From Chloroflexota bacterium (GTDB lineage Bacteria; Chloroflexota; Anaerolineae; UBA1429): a DNA stretch of 38,017 nucleotides. The translations under genes were made by a program, and so were the position numbers. The stretch covers positions 1-38,017 of the forward strand of contig DUUT01000175.1 of NCBI GenBank assembly GCA_012841405.1, given 5' to 3'. Under the pieces are notes generated by a model. It worked only from the letters and a program-made list of their open reading frames with translations, had not been told where the DNA came from and did not search any database. Shown here in pieces: positions 1 to 10,361 of the stretch. How positions within the stretch are numbered: the first letter of the stretch is position 1; each line of letters opens with the position of its first letter.

Positions 1-220
1 CGGGGCCGTCGTGGCCCTCGCCTGCGGGGAGGTAGATGCCGCAGACGCGCGGCACCAGCGCGCGCTCGATGGCGCCCGCCAGACACGCGAGCAGCGTCGT
101 GGCGTCCGTAGCCGCACCTGCCTCCGCGACCAACGTCGTGAGCGCGGTGATGCCCGTAGCGGCGGCCGCATCCGGGGCGGCGCCGTCCATGGCGTGGTGT
201 GGGTGAAGGGATTCGTTCAC
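1..220 (-). CDS. Probable GAF-domain protein, N-terminal fragment
   Basis: The reading frame is open to the left edge of the window, so only about 70 residues are visible. The first part is Ala/Thr-rich. It continues into a helix and strand (TLLACLAGAIERAL then VPRVCGIYLPAGEG) that look like the start of a GAF sensor domain, as in many signalling proteins. The start is uncertain. A GTG at 220 overlaps the TGA stop of the upstream exonuclease gene (GTGA), and an AGGAGG lies about 16 nt before it. An in-frame ATG at 190 has no convincing ribosome binding site. The overlap suggests translational coupling to the gene at 217-1515. Function beyond a possible sensory role cannot be assigned from this fragment. 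Confidence 0.5.
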   Translation of the reverse strand, partial: MNESLHPHHAMDGAAPDAAAATGITALTTLVAEAGAATDATTLLACLAGAIERALVPRVCGIYLPAGEGHDGP

Positions 221-1515
221 CGCCCTGATGATGCTTCCTCCTCCTGCGTTGGGCGTGGCGAGGGCTCGCCCGCCGGCCTGCGCGCGGCTTGCCGTTCGAG
301 GCGGCGCATGAGGCGCCCGCGGCGGTGGTGCAGGTCGCGCAGCAGGCGTCTGTGCTCGTAGCGGGTGAGGCCCGCTATCCCGGCCTCGAGGCGCGCGATG
401 GCGCCGTCGACGGTGGTCAGTGCGGCGGCGGCGTCGCGCTGGCGATGCTCGTACTGCTTGGCCAGCTCGATGGCCGCCGGCACATCACCCCGCGCCCACA
501 GCTCCTGCCAGACGGCCATCGCTGCGTCGTGCTCCCCGGTCCGGCGCAGGAGCAGCGCCAGGCGCCGCCCCGCGTCCGTGGCGATGGTGTCGTCCGGCGA
601 CCGCGCCGCCTCGCGCAGGGCGCGCACCGCCTCTGCGGGGCGTCCCGAGCGCTCGTAGAGGATCCCCAGGGCCAGCGGATCACGGTACGGGTCGGCGGCC
701 GGCGCCTCCGCCTGCAGGGTGTGGCCCACCCGCGCCGTCAGGGTGACGAGCGAGACGATATCCATGGCGTTGTGGTAAAAGACGTCGGCCATCGGTTCGG
801 CATCGCCCTGCTGGACGTAGGCGTTGTACAGACCGGGGATCAGGTACCCCGGGACGTCGCGCTGGTCGCGCTCCAGCCCCAGCAACGGGTGCTCCAGGGC
901 GGACAGGGCGCAGGAGGCGAGGCGGCGGCGCCACAGCCTGCGGGCGATGAGCAGCAGGTCGAGGTGCTGGCGCGGGTCCAGCGGGGGCTGTTGCCCCGCC
1001 AGGATGTAGCGCATCTCCAGGATCGGCCAGTCGAAGGAGCGCCCGTTGAACGACACCAGCCCGTCGGCAGCGCCGAGCACCTCACCGGCCAAGTGCAGCG
1101 TCGCGGGCTCTTCGCCGTAATCCGGCATAAAGAACTGCCGCAGCACGAACTTGTCCCCCTCGAACGACCCGAGACCGATGAGGAAGGCGACGGTCCCCCC
1201 GCTACGGCTCAGGCCACTCGTCTCGATATCGAGGTAGGCGGCCCGCCGCACGTCAAAGGGCTCCGCGGCCGGATCCCCGAGTGCCAGCGCCCAGACGTGC
1301 GGGGGGACGGAGAGGGCCTCTGACAGGCGGTAGCGCCCGTGGGTGTAGGCGAGAGAGAAGCGCTGCTCGGCGACAAAGCACTGCCCTGCGGGCGTCGTCC
1401 GCCACTCGCCCGCCACCACCGCCTCCAGCGGAACGCTCCGACGCCGGGGCGGCCTCGGCTCCAGCTCCGAGGCGCGGCGCAGGCCGAGGTGCAACAGCCG
1501 AGAGCGCAGATCCAT
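217..1515 (-). CDS. mrfB: Ribonuclease H-like 3'-5' exonuclease with C-terminal TPR-like region, MrfB (YprB) type
   Basis: The 432-residue protein has a DEDD exonuclease core: D96 and E98 in YLDIETSGL, N157 and D162 in SFNGRSFDWP, D186, and an H248-x3-D252 motif in YHNAMD. Residues from about 275 to 380 are helical and Ala/Leu-rich with TPR-like spacing. This is the architecture of YprB/MrfB, the exonuclease that acts with the helicase MrfA in repair of mitomycin-type DNA damage in Bacillus subtilis. Here the MrfA-type gene is two genes upstream on the same strand, which supports the assignment. The start at 1515 has GGGGAGGGG 7 nt upstream. An in-frame ATG at 1563 is the alternative, but it would leave a leader of only about 16 nt from the predicted promoter. 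The role in cross-link repair is inferred from the family. Confidence 0.75.
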   Translation of the reverse strand: MDLRSRLLHLGLRRASELEPRPPRRRSVPLEAVVAGEWRTTPAGQCFVAEQRFSLAYTHGRYRLSEALSVPPHVWALALGDPAAEPFDVRRAAYLDIETSGLSRSGGTVAFLIGLGSFEGDKFVLRQFFMPDYGEEPATLHLAGEVLGAADGLVSFNGRSFDWPILEMRYILAGQQPPLDPRQHLDLLLIARRLWRRRLASCALSALEHPLLGLERDQRDVPGYLIPGLYNAYVQQGDAEPMADVFYHNAMDIVSLVTLTARVGHTLQAEAPAADPYRDPLALGILYERSGRPAEAVRALREAARSPDDTIATDAGRRLALLLRRTGEHDAAMAVWQELWARGDVPAAIELAKQYEHRQRDAAAALTTVDGAIARLEAGIAGLTRYEHRRLLRDLHHRRGRLMRRLERQAARRPAGEPSPRPTQEEEASSGR

Positions 1516-1585
1516 CGGGAGCCCCTCCCCTGGGTGCAGGTCACGCGCGCGTAGTGTGCCCATGGCGCGCCGGGCACGGAGTGGT

Positions 1586-1594
1586 ATTATAGCA
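1586..1594 (-). promoter_or_regulatory. Extended -10 promoter for the exonuclease gene
   Basis: The minus strand reads TGCTATAAT, a perfect -10 with the extended TGn element. The -35 (TTCTTC at 17 nt) is weak, as is usual for extended -10 promoters. Predicted transcription starts near 1579, upstream of the ATG at 1515. The exonuclease can therefore be expressed separately from the histidine kinase gene. Confidence 0.55.
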
Positions 1595-1610
1595 CGGGAG
1601 GCAGCGGCGA

Positions 1611-1631
1611 AGAAAGGCCCACGGCCGGGCC
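1611..1631 (-). terminator. Weak terminator-like hairpin after the histidine kinase gene
   Basis: The minus strand has a GGCCC/GGGCC stem (5 bp, 6-nt loop) followed by TTTCTTC, just downstream of the kinase stop codon. The stem is short and the T-tract is interrupted, so termination would be partial at best. Confidence 0.3.
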
Positions 1632-1684
1632 CGGAGGTGCCGCCGCGGTGGAGAGGGCGCCCGGCTGCGCGCGACCGCTGGGGG

Positions 1685-3490
1685 CTAGATGACGCGCTGC
1701 GCTTCCAGGGTCGAGACCACCAGTGCCCGCAACTGCGCCACATTGAACGGTTTCTCGAGCACCGGGCAGTCGACCGTCTGCAGCCAGGCACTCATCGGCG
1801 AACAGACGGTGTCACCGGTGGTGAGGATCACGCGGTGTGCCAATCCGGGGAAATCCTGTGTGATCACCCGGTACACGTCCTGGCCGCTCAGGCCCGGCAT
1901 CCGCAGGTCGAGCAGCACGAGGTCATAGTCGTGGGTGGCGAGCTGCTGCAGCGCCGCCCGCCCGCTGGCGGCGTACTCGACGACGTGCCCATCCTCGGCG
2001 AGCACGCGCGTCACCAGGTCCACGAGGTCGACCTCATCGTCCACCAACAGCACTCGGGCACCGGCAGGGGAGCGGAGGGCATCGTGCTCCGCGGCGATGG
2101 GGGCGTCCGCCGGTGGAGTCTCCTGATAGACGGGCAGCTCGAGGTCGAACTTGGCTCCCGCCGTATAGCTCTCGTCGAGCTGCAGGCGTCCACCGCAATC
2201 GACGGCGATCTGGCGCGAGATGGCCAGCCCGAGCCCGGTGCCGTTCTGGGGCCGCTTGGTGGTGAAGAACGGCTCAAAGAGGCGCGGGCGTTCCTCGGGC
2301 GGCACCCCCGGCCCGTCGTCGATCACGCTCACGCGCACGGCGGGGTGCCCATCGATGGCGGCGGGCTCGGTGCGGATCAGCAGCGTCCCGCTTCCCCGGG
2401 CGTGCACCATCGCCTCGTGGGCGTTGTTCACCAGGTTCAGCAGCGCCTGCTGGAGCTGGCAGGGGTTGGCGCACACCGGTGGGATGCGGGGGGCGAGATC
2501 CGTCAGCACCTCGATGTCGTCGATGCGCAGCGAGTAGGCCTTGAGCTCGAGCGTGCGGTGCACCATCTCGTTCAGCTGCACGCCGGCCAGGTCCTGGTCC
2601 TGTTGGCGCGCCAGGCTGAGCAGATTCTGCACGATCCGCTGGCAGCGCCGGGCCTCGCTGTCGATGATGGCCAGGTCCGCCTTGATGTCCTCCTGGACGT
2701 CGAGGGTCTGCAAGAGTTGGGCGAACCCGATGACGGAGGTCAGCGGGTTGTTCAGCTCGTGGGCCACGCTGCTCACGAGCTCGCCGATGGAGGCCAGGCT
2801 CTCGGAGAGCACGATGCGCTCGCGCAGGCGCTCGATCTGTGCGTGGGCGTCGTGCAGGCCGCGGCGGAGGGCATCGCGCTCCTGGCGCAGTCGCATCCGC
2901 TGCAGGGCCTCGGCGCTCAAGTCCACGGCCATGCGCAGGCCCTCGGCCACGTCCGCGGCCACGGCCTTGTCCGTCGGCGCGACGCCGAGGATGCCCAAGG
3001 TCCCCTCGAAGGTGCGGAGGGGCAGGGTCAGCCAGGCATCGTCATCGGGCTCGGCAGGGGAGGCAAAGGTATCACGCGCCACGCGCAGCACGTGGTGCCA
3101 GTAGGAGGCGTCTCGCGGCGGTGCCGTCGCGGGCTCTGCCGTCGGGGCAGGGGGCAAGACGCGACTCTGGATGCCACTGGTGCCCCGCCGCAGGAGGCGA
3201 ATGGTGTCGCCATCGTCGTCGGTGAACGCCGCATAGGCCGGGCCGGGGCCCACGAGATCGCGGGTGATGGCCAGCAGCGCTTCCATCACCTCGCTCGACC
3301 GCGTCGCGCCAGCCAACTGCCGCTCCAGCGACGCCAAGCCGCAGTTGCGGCGGATCGCCGCCAGCGTCCCGAGATGTTCACGCCCCCGGTCGGCAAGCGC
3401 CGAGGCGAGGCCGCCACGGAGCGTGCCCCCCTTGCGCGCCCCACTATCGGCATCGACGGGGGCTTGCGGTGGCGTCGTGGATGGGGTCAT
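1685..3490 (-). CDS. Hybrid sensor histidine kinase with C-terminal receiver domain
   Basis: This is a cytoplasmic two-component sensor of 601 residues with no membrane segment. A GAF-like sensory region spans about 60-200, followed by a coiled coil to about 230. The HisKA domain has H244 in the H-box (SVAHELNNPL). The HATPase domain has an N-box (NLVNNAHEAM, 352-361), a G1 box (DDGPGVP) and an F/G2 region (FEPFFTTK, GTGLGLAI). A receiver domain from 478 has the acidic pair D484/D485, phospho-acceptor D528 (LLDLRMPG) and K580 (EKPF). The signal is unknown and no separate response regulator with an output domain is next to it. It lies between the MrfA- and MrfB-type genes, with gaps of 154 and 169 nt. 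The ATG at 3490 has a GAGAGG about 11 nt upstream. Confidence 0.9.
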   Translation of the reverse strand: MTPSTTPPQAPVDADSGARKGGTLRGGLASALADRGREHLGTLAAIRRNCGLASLERQLAGATRSSEVMEALLAITRDLVGPGPAYAAFTDDDGDTIRLLRRGTSGIQSRVLPPAPTAEPATAPPRDASYWHHVLRVARDTFASPAEPDDDAWLTLPLRTFEGTLGILGVAPTDKAVAADVAEGLRMAVDLSAEALQRMRLRQERDALRRGLHDAHAQIERLRERIVLSESLASIGELVSSVAHELNNPLTSVIGFAQLLQTLDVQEDIKADLAIIDSEARRCQRIVQNLLSLARQQDQDLAGVQLNEMVHRTLELKAYSLRIDDIEVLTDLAPRIPPVCANPCQLQQALLNLVNNAHEAMVHARGSGTLLIRTEPAAIDGHPAVRVSVIDDGPGVPPEERPRLFEPFFTTKRPQNGTGLGLAISRQIAVDCGGRLQLDESYTAGAKFDLELPVYQETPPADAPIAAEHDALRSPAGARVLLVDDEVDLVDLVTRVLAEDGHVVEYAASGRAALQQLATHDYDLVLLDLRMPGLSGQDVYRVITQDFPGLAHRVILTTGDTVCSPMSAWLQTVDCPVLEKPFNVAQLRALVVSTLEAQRVI

Positions 3491-3644
3491 GGTTCACGGA
3501 CCTCTCGGCATGGTCGCCGCGCAGCATGAGCGCAGCCGACGCTGCCCTACGCGGCGGACAACGGCAATGGACGGCGAACAGAGCCGCGCCTCTCCCTCTC
3601 ATCCTACGCGGAGCGCCTCACGAGACACTCACGGGACGGCCGCA

Positions 3645-6173
3645 TCACGGCTCCTGCAGCACCTCCGCGAGGTGCAGGACCTGCCGCTTGGCCTCGGGCT
3701 CTCCACCGGGGCCAATGCAGGAGGGGCAGCCGGCACGACACGGGCAGTCGCGTACGAGCTCGGCGGCGCTGCGTACGAGGGGCGTGAACAGGGCCATGAC
3801 CTGTTCACTGAGCCCGATGCCGGCCGGCACGCGGTCCACAAAGAACGCTGTGGGCAGGCCGGTCTGCTCCGCCTGTACGTCGGTCACGATGCCTACATCG
3901 CGGGCGTCGCACATCAGGTAGAGGGGCACCAGGTGGCCCAACACGCGTCCCAACCCAGCCAGGGTGCTCTGCACCGCCACCCCCTCCTCCGCCCGGCGAT
4001 GGCAGTTCGGGCACAGGGTGATGAGGTTCGACAGCCGGTTGGCTTGGACGTAGGCCTCGTTCGCCCCCGGGCTCCACCCAAACTCGCGGAACGGCACGAT
4101 GTGGTGCACGTGGTGCTGCCTGCCCGGGCGCTCCGGGGCGCCACACCACTGGCATTTGTAGCCGTCGCGCCGCCGGGCGAGGTCGCGCTGGCGCGCCCAG
4201 TTGGGTCCGCGCGAGGCGACGTGCACGCCCGTCCAGAGACCCGCCGCCCGCAGGCGCTCCACCACGGCCTGGGGGATCGTCAACCAGCAGGCCCAGGTCA
4301 GGAGAGTCTGCTCGGGAAGGTCGATGTCGCCCCACCCGAGGTGCTCCAGGGAGCCGAGGCGCCACCGGCGGTACCCGGTGGCGCGCGTCGTGAGCAGCAC
4401 CTCACCCACCGCGAGATCGTACGTCGTGTGGTGGCGCTTTGTCAGTGTACGTTCAATGGTGATGCGCGTGCTGTGACTCGCCTCAGTGTAATAATCGACC
4501 ATAACCGGGCGAACTTGAGCGACGCCCGCTTCCCAGTCCAACGACTCGACGGCGTACTGCTGCCCCTCGTGGAGGTAGATGGCGCCCTCGTGCACGAGCC
4601 GTGGCGCACTAGGGCGATCGAGCTGCCCGATGGTGCGGCGACCACCCGCCGCATCCTCGGCAATGATGGTGATGCTATCGGGGTCCGTCGCCCGTAAGGA
4701 GACCTCGGCGGCGGGAAAGAGGTCGCTCGCCCAGTGCCAGCGGCCGCGGGTATGGCGCACGCGCCCCGCCTCTTCGAGTGCGGCGAGAATCTCGGGGAGG
4801 CTATCGTCGCCAAAGGGCTCGCCGTCCTCCAGGGGCAGCTCGGCCACCGCGCACTGCACGTGGGCCAGCAAGAGCGCGAGGTTGTCGGGATTGATGAGCG
4901 CGTGCTCCGGCGACCGCCCCAAGAGGTACGCCGGATGCGCCGCAATGAACTGGTCCAACGGCGTCGACGAGGCCACGAGAAAGGCGGCACTCGTGCGCGT
5001 GCCGCGGCCGGCACGCCCCGCCTGCTGCCAGGTGCTGGCGATGGTGCCGGGGTAACCCACGAGCACACTGGCATCGAGCCCGCCGATGTCGATGCCCAGC
5101 TCCAGGGCGTTCGTCGCCACCACGCCGCGCACCGTGCCCGCACGGAGCCCCGCCTCGATCTCGCGGCGCAGGGCGGGGAGGTAGCCCCCGCGATAGCCGC
5201 GTACCGCCTCGGCGGGCCGACCGGCCGCTACGGCGTCGGCGCGGAGGTAGCCGAGCAGCAGCTCCACCCCGAGGCGCGAGCCGACAAAGGCGACCGTCTG
5301 CACATCGCGGGCCAGCAGCCGATTGATGAGGGCCCGCGCCTCCAGGAGGGCCGGGCGTCGCAGCCCCAGCGCGGCGTCGACGATGGGCGGGTTCAGCACG
5401 ACGAAGGCACGCTCGCCGCTCGGGGCGCCATTCTCCGCGATGAGCGTCACATCCTGCCCCGTGAGCCGCGACGCCAACGCGGCGGGGTTGGCGATGGTGG
5501 CCGAGCAGCACTCGTAGCGCGGCGCGGCGCCGTAACAGCGGCACAGGCGCTGCAGCCGCCGCAGGACGTTGGCCACGTGGCTGCCAAAGACGCCGCGATA
5601 GTGGTGCATCTCGTCGATCACCACGTAGCGCAGGTTGGCCAGGAGGCGTCGCCAGCGCGTGTGGTAGGGGAGGATGCCCATGTGGAGCATGTCGGGGTTG
5701 GTGACGATGACGCGCGCCTCCTCGCGGATGCGAGCCCGCCGGCCCGAGGGCGTGTCGCCATCGTAGGCCTGGACGACGCCCTTCAGCCCCAGGGCATCGG
5801 TCCACCGCTCCAGGGCGTGGAGCTGATCGTGCCCCAAGGCCTTGGTCGGAAAGAGGTACAGGGCGCAGCTCGACGCGTCGCGCAGCAGCGCGTCGAGCAC
5901 GGGGAGGTGGTAGCAGAGGCTCTTACCGGAGGCCGTGGGCGTACACACGGCCACGTGGCGGCCAGCCAGCGCCGCGGCGATGGCCTGCGCCTGGTGGCGG
6001 TAGAGCTGCGTGATCCCCTGCGCGCCGAGGCAGGCGACGAGCGCGGGGTGTAGCGCCTCCGGCGTGGCGCCGTACCGTGCCGCCCGCGCGGGCAGCACAT
6101 GCCACGCCGTCACGTGGGTGGCCACCGCCCCGGTGGTGCGGAGCTCGTCCAATACGCTGTCGATATCGGTCAC
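3645..6173 (-). CDS. mrfA: MrfA (YprA)-type DEXH helicase with HNH nuclease inserted in the zinc-binding domain
   Basis: This is an 842-residue SF2 helicase. Walker A lies at 79-85 (PTASGKS), DEMH at 187-190, SAT at 224-226 and motif VI (QAGRAGR) at 384-390. The C-terminal DUF1998/MrfA zinc-binding domain starts near 620 (TWACWLTIP) and ends with four cysteines C810, C812, C816, C819 (CPCRAGCPSC). Between these parts, residues about 665-731 form an HNH domain: C674-x2-C677, H687/H688, H690/H691 (HHVHHIVPF) and C721-x2-C724-H725. MrfA unwinds DNA with 3'-5' polarity and works with the exonuclease MrfB in mitomycin-lesion repair in Bacillus. Bacillus MrfA, as I recall it, has no HNH domain. The insertion would add a nicking or cutting activity to the helicase (inference). 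The reading frame is continuous through it. The gene starts 123 nt after ligA. Confidence 0.85.
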   Translation of the reverse strand: MTDIDSVLDELRTTGAVATHVTAWHVLPARAARYGATPEALHPALVACLGAQGITQLYRHQAQAIAAALAGRHVAVCTPTASGKSLCYHLPVLDALLRDASSCALYLFPTKALGHDQLHALERWTDALGLKGVVQAYDGDTPSGRRARIREEARVIVTNPDMLHMGILPYHTRWRRLLANLRYVVIDEMHHYRGVFGSHVANVLRRLQRLCRCYGAAPRYECCSATIANPAALASRLTGQDVTLIAENGAPSGERAFVVLNPPIVDAALGLRRPALLEARALINRLLARDVQTVAFVGSRLGVELLLGYLRADAVAAGRPAEAVRGYRGGYLPALRREIEAGLRAGTVRGVVATNALELGIDIGGLDASVLVGYPGTIASTWQQAGRAGRGTRTSAAFLVASSTPLDQFIAAHPAYLLGRSPEHALINPDNLALLLAHVQCAVAELPLEDGEPFGDDSLPEILAALEEAGRVRHTRGRWHWASDLFPAAEVSLRATDPDSITIIAEDAAGGRRTIGQLDRPSAPRLVHEGAIYLHEGQQYAVESLDWEAGVAQVRPVMVDYYTEASHSTRITIERTLTKRHHTTYDLAVGEVLLTTRATGYRRWRLGSLEHLGWGDIDLPEQTLLTWACWLTIPQAVVERLRAAGLWTGVHVASRGPNWARQRDLARRRDGYKCQWCGAPERPGRQHHVHHIVPFREFGWSPGANEAYVQANRLSNLITLCPNCHRRAEEGVAVQSTLAGLGRVLGHLVPLYLMCDARDVGIVTDVQAEQTGLPTAFFVDRVPAGIGLSEQVMALFTPLVRSAAELVRDCPCRAGCPSCIGPGGEPEAKRQVLHLAEVLQEP

Positions 6174-6296
6174 TCTGCGATCCGTTCGTGCGGCTACCCC
6201 TCCCCCTGTCGGCTCGCTCCGCGCCTGCCGGCGTGTCGACCGGGGACACGGGTATCCCTGGGCCGCGAGCGCCCTGCGGAGGGAAGGCGGCCCTGG

Positions 6297-8504
<2,208 letters not shown>

Positions 8505-8548
8505 CTACCCCATTCTCGCGAGAGGCTCGCGGCGACGAGCGGGGACGC

Positions 8549-9118
8549 TCACGACGCTTCCAAGAACTTGGAGGCCACCCATCCCGTGACGCCGGCCTGG
8601 TCGCGGATCTGCCACCAGGTAAAGCCGTCGGCGTCCTTGGGGCCGCCGATCACCTCGACGGCTGTGCCGTCGGGGAGCGTCTTGATGCGGGCGCTACCCG
8701 TGCCCGCGTCCGAACGCATGTTCAGCCCGGATCCCCCCGTGCCCACGACCTTGGCCTGGCCCCCGATCTCCAGGGCCGCCGGTGTCTCGAGCTGCGTGCT
8801 CGATGTGGGCGTGGAGACGGCCTCGGGGGCGGTGGTAAAGGTGGGCAGTGGGAGCACCTGGCGCGTCGCTGTCGGCTCGAGGGGCGGCAACGTGCTCTGG
8901 ACGGTCGGCCCCTGGGTCGGTTGCTCCCGGATGATGCGCATGGTCGGCGTCGGCGTGGGATCGGCGATGGCCGTCCCCGTCGGCGAAAAGATGGCCCACC
9001 ACAGGCCGGCTACCACGACAACTACCAGAACCGGCACCGCGATCCACATCCACTTGGGCCAGAGATCCTGACTCGCTCTGCCACGGCGTGGCCTTCGATG
9101 GTTCGAGTCCAGGGACAT
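8549..9118 (-). CDS. Membrane-anchored SH3b-domain protein
   Basis: The 189-residue protein has a basic N-terminus, one membrane segment at about 25-45 (a VLVVVVVAGLWW run), a Pro/Thr-rich extracytoplasmic spacer to about 115, and a C-terminal bacterial SH3 (SH3_3) domain. The SH3 domain has the typical LNMRSDAGT, LPDGTAVEVI, WWQIR and GWVASKFL motifs. Such domains usually bind cell-wall or surface polymers. The substrate here is unknown. AGGAGG lies about 7 nt before the ATG at 9118, and the promoter is near-perfect. Confidence 0.85.
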   Translation of the reverse strand: MSLDSNHRRPRRGRASQDLWPKWMWIAVPVLVVVVVAGLWWAIFSPTGTAIADPTPTPTMRIIREQPTQGPTVQSTLPPLEPTATRQVLPLPTFTTAPEAVSTPTSSTQLETPAALEIGGQAKVVGTGGSGLNMRSDAGTGSARIKTLPDGTAVEVIGGPKDADGFTWWQIRDQAGVTGWVASKFLEAS

Positions 9119-9163
9119 CCGGGTGCCTCCTCTTTGCTGAGATGGTGGGGTACAGCCGCACCC

Positions 9164-9192
9164 ATTATAGTGGTGCCAATCTGTCGTGTCAA
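9164..9192 (-). promoter_or_regulatory. Consensus sigma-70 promoter for the SH3b gene
   Basis: The minus strand reads TTGACA, a 17-nt spacer, then TATAAT, with every consensus base present. Transcription would start about 35-40 nt before the ATG at 9118, suggesting strong constitutive expression by the housekeeping sigma factor. Confidence 0.85.
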
Positions 9193-9325
9193 TGTGGGTT
9201 CTGTCGGGTTTGTGCGCCCCGAGCCTGCCCGGCGTGGTCCTCGCCGACGCCAGGCGGGGCTGTTTTCTATGGCTACCTCTTGCGCCTATGTTGTCATCTT
9301 CACATGTTTATTACCAGTATCGACC

Positions 9326-9354
9326 TTGCCACTCGTATGGCTGTATGCTATACT
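9326..9354 (+). promoter_or_regulatory. Sigma-70 promoter for the LysM-Gmad2 gene
   Basis: TTGCCA, 17 nt, TATACT lie 50 nt before the ATG at 9405. With the minus-strand promoter at 9164-9192 it forms a divergent pair in an intergenic stretch that is clearly more AT-rich than its surroundings. Confidence 0.75.
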
Positions 9355-9404
9355 GCTCCAAGTAGGTGCGGTATCTCGTGGCGCCCCACATCCAGGAGGG
9401 TCTT

Positions 9405-10142
9405 ATGGTTAGAAGACGTCTGATGACCGTTATGCTTGCCGTTATGCTCCTAGTGTCCGTTCCGTTCGGTGTTCTGGCAGAAGAGCCACGGGAACACATC
9501 GTGACGCAGGGGCAAACGCTTTCCTCCATCGCCCGGATGTATGGGGTTACCGTCCAGGCCCTCGTCGATGCGAATGGGCTCACGAATGCCAACGTCATCT
9601 ATGTCGGGCAGCGCTTGGTCATCCCCGAGCCGGAGGCCGGCCCCGGCCTCACCGTGCACATCGTCCAGGCCGGCGAGTCGTTGCTGTCCATCGCCGCGCG
9701 GTATGGCGTCACGGTGCGCGACCTGGCGACGCACAACGGCATCAGCAACTGGAACCTGATCTTTGTGGGGCAACGGCTCGTGATCCCCGGCGATGGGGTG
9801 GCCCCGAGCCCCGGCGCCACCGCGCCGGACGTCCAGGAGGCGATCATCATCGCCAACCCCAGCGCGACGGCGAACGTCAGCAGCCCGATGATCGTCAACG
9901 GCTGGGGCCGGGCGGTGCAGAACACCCTCGCGGTGGATGTGATCGATAGCGCTGGAGTGACCATCGGCCAAGGCTTTGTCATCGTCGACGCCGAGCCCGG
10001 GTTCATGGGTCCCTTTACGGGTACCATCGAGTTCACCCCGCCCGCCTCCGCCCAGGCAGGCCGCGTGCAGGTGTACAGCATCAGCGCGCGCGATGGCGCC
10101 ATCGAGCACCTGAGCTCCGTCGAGGTGAACCTCCAGCCGTAG
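9405..10142 (+). CDS. Secreted protein with two LysM domains and a Gmad2 (Ig-like) domain
   Basis: The 245-residue protein starts with a signal peptide (about 1-25: RRR, hydrophobic core, cleavage near VLA-EE). Two LysM repeats follow at about 32-75 and 82-125, each with the TLSSIARMYGV or SLLSIAARYGV helix and a YVGQRLVIP-type end. After a short linker comes a C-terminal Gmad2 domain (about 155-243), an immunoglobulin-like fold known from spore-germination and other envelope proteins. LysM domains bind peptidoglycan, so the protein probably sits in the cell wall. The ATG at 9405 has AGGAGGG 4 nt upstream. An upstream in-frame ATG at 9366 would spoil the signal peptide and is less likely. Confidence 0.9.
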   Translation: MVRRRLMTVMLAVMLLVSVPFGVLAEEPREHIVTQGQTLSSIARMYGVTVQALVDANGLTNANVIYVGQRLVIPEPEAGPGLTVHIVQAGESLLSIAARYGVTVRDLATHNGISNWNLIFVGQRLVIPGDGVAPSPGATAPDVQEAIIIANPSATANVSSPMIVNGWGRAVQNTLAVDVIDSAGVTIGQGFVIVDAEPGFMGPFTGTIEFTPPASAQAGRVQVYSISARDGAIEHLSSVEVNLQP

Positions 10143-10173
10143 GACGCGCGCCGCACCACCCGTTAGAACCCTA

Positions 10174-10206
10174 CGAGCCGGTGGCGAGATCCTCGCCACC
10201 GGCTCG
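10174..10206 (+). terminator. Terminator hairpin after the LysM-Gmad2 gene
   Basis: A perfect 15-bp stem (CGAGCCGGTGGCGAG and its complement) with a 3-nt loop lies 31 nt after the stop codon. It is followed by TTGCTGTGCT, so the T-tract is weak. It lies between convergent genes and may serve both strands. Confidence 0.7.
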
Positions 10207-10223
10207 TTGCTGTGCTCCGTCCG

Positions 10224-10361
10224 CTAGGCCGTGTTTCAGAAACGCACCTTACGTCGAAACGCTGTCGCCCCGGGCGTAAGCAAGGGGCCTTGACGCCCAT
10301 CGCCAAGGTTTCTCGCCACGCTCAGAACGACGCCGTGGCCCTTTTTCCACACACGACCTAG
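10224..10361 (+). repeat. CTAG-ended MITE-like interspersed repeat, copy 1
   Basis: A 138-bp segment starts CTAGGCCGTGT and ends ACACGACCTAG, so the ends are imperfect inverted repeats carrying CTAG. It shares a 51-bp identical core (10283-10333) with an inverted second copy (19595-19645) and clear similarity outside the core. It is too short to code for a transposase. The right-hand CTAG includes the TAG stop codon (minus strand) of the hydrolase gene starting at 11359. Confidence 0.75.

Noticed and set aside
1556..3529. A 657-codon plus-strand open frame
   Set aside because: It is antisense to the histidine kinase, whose domains are all recognisable. The plus frame is His/Gly/Arg-rich with no motif, typical of high-GC shadow frames. 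The same applies to long plus frames at 289-1323, 7062-8435, 14547-15557 and 15029-16705.
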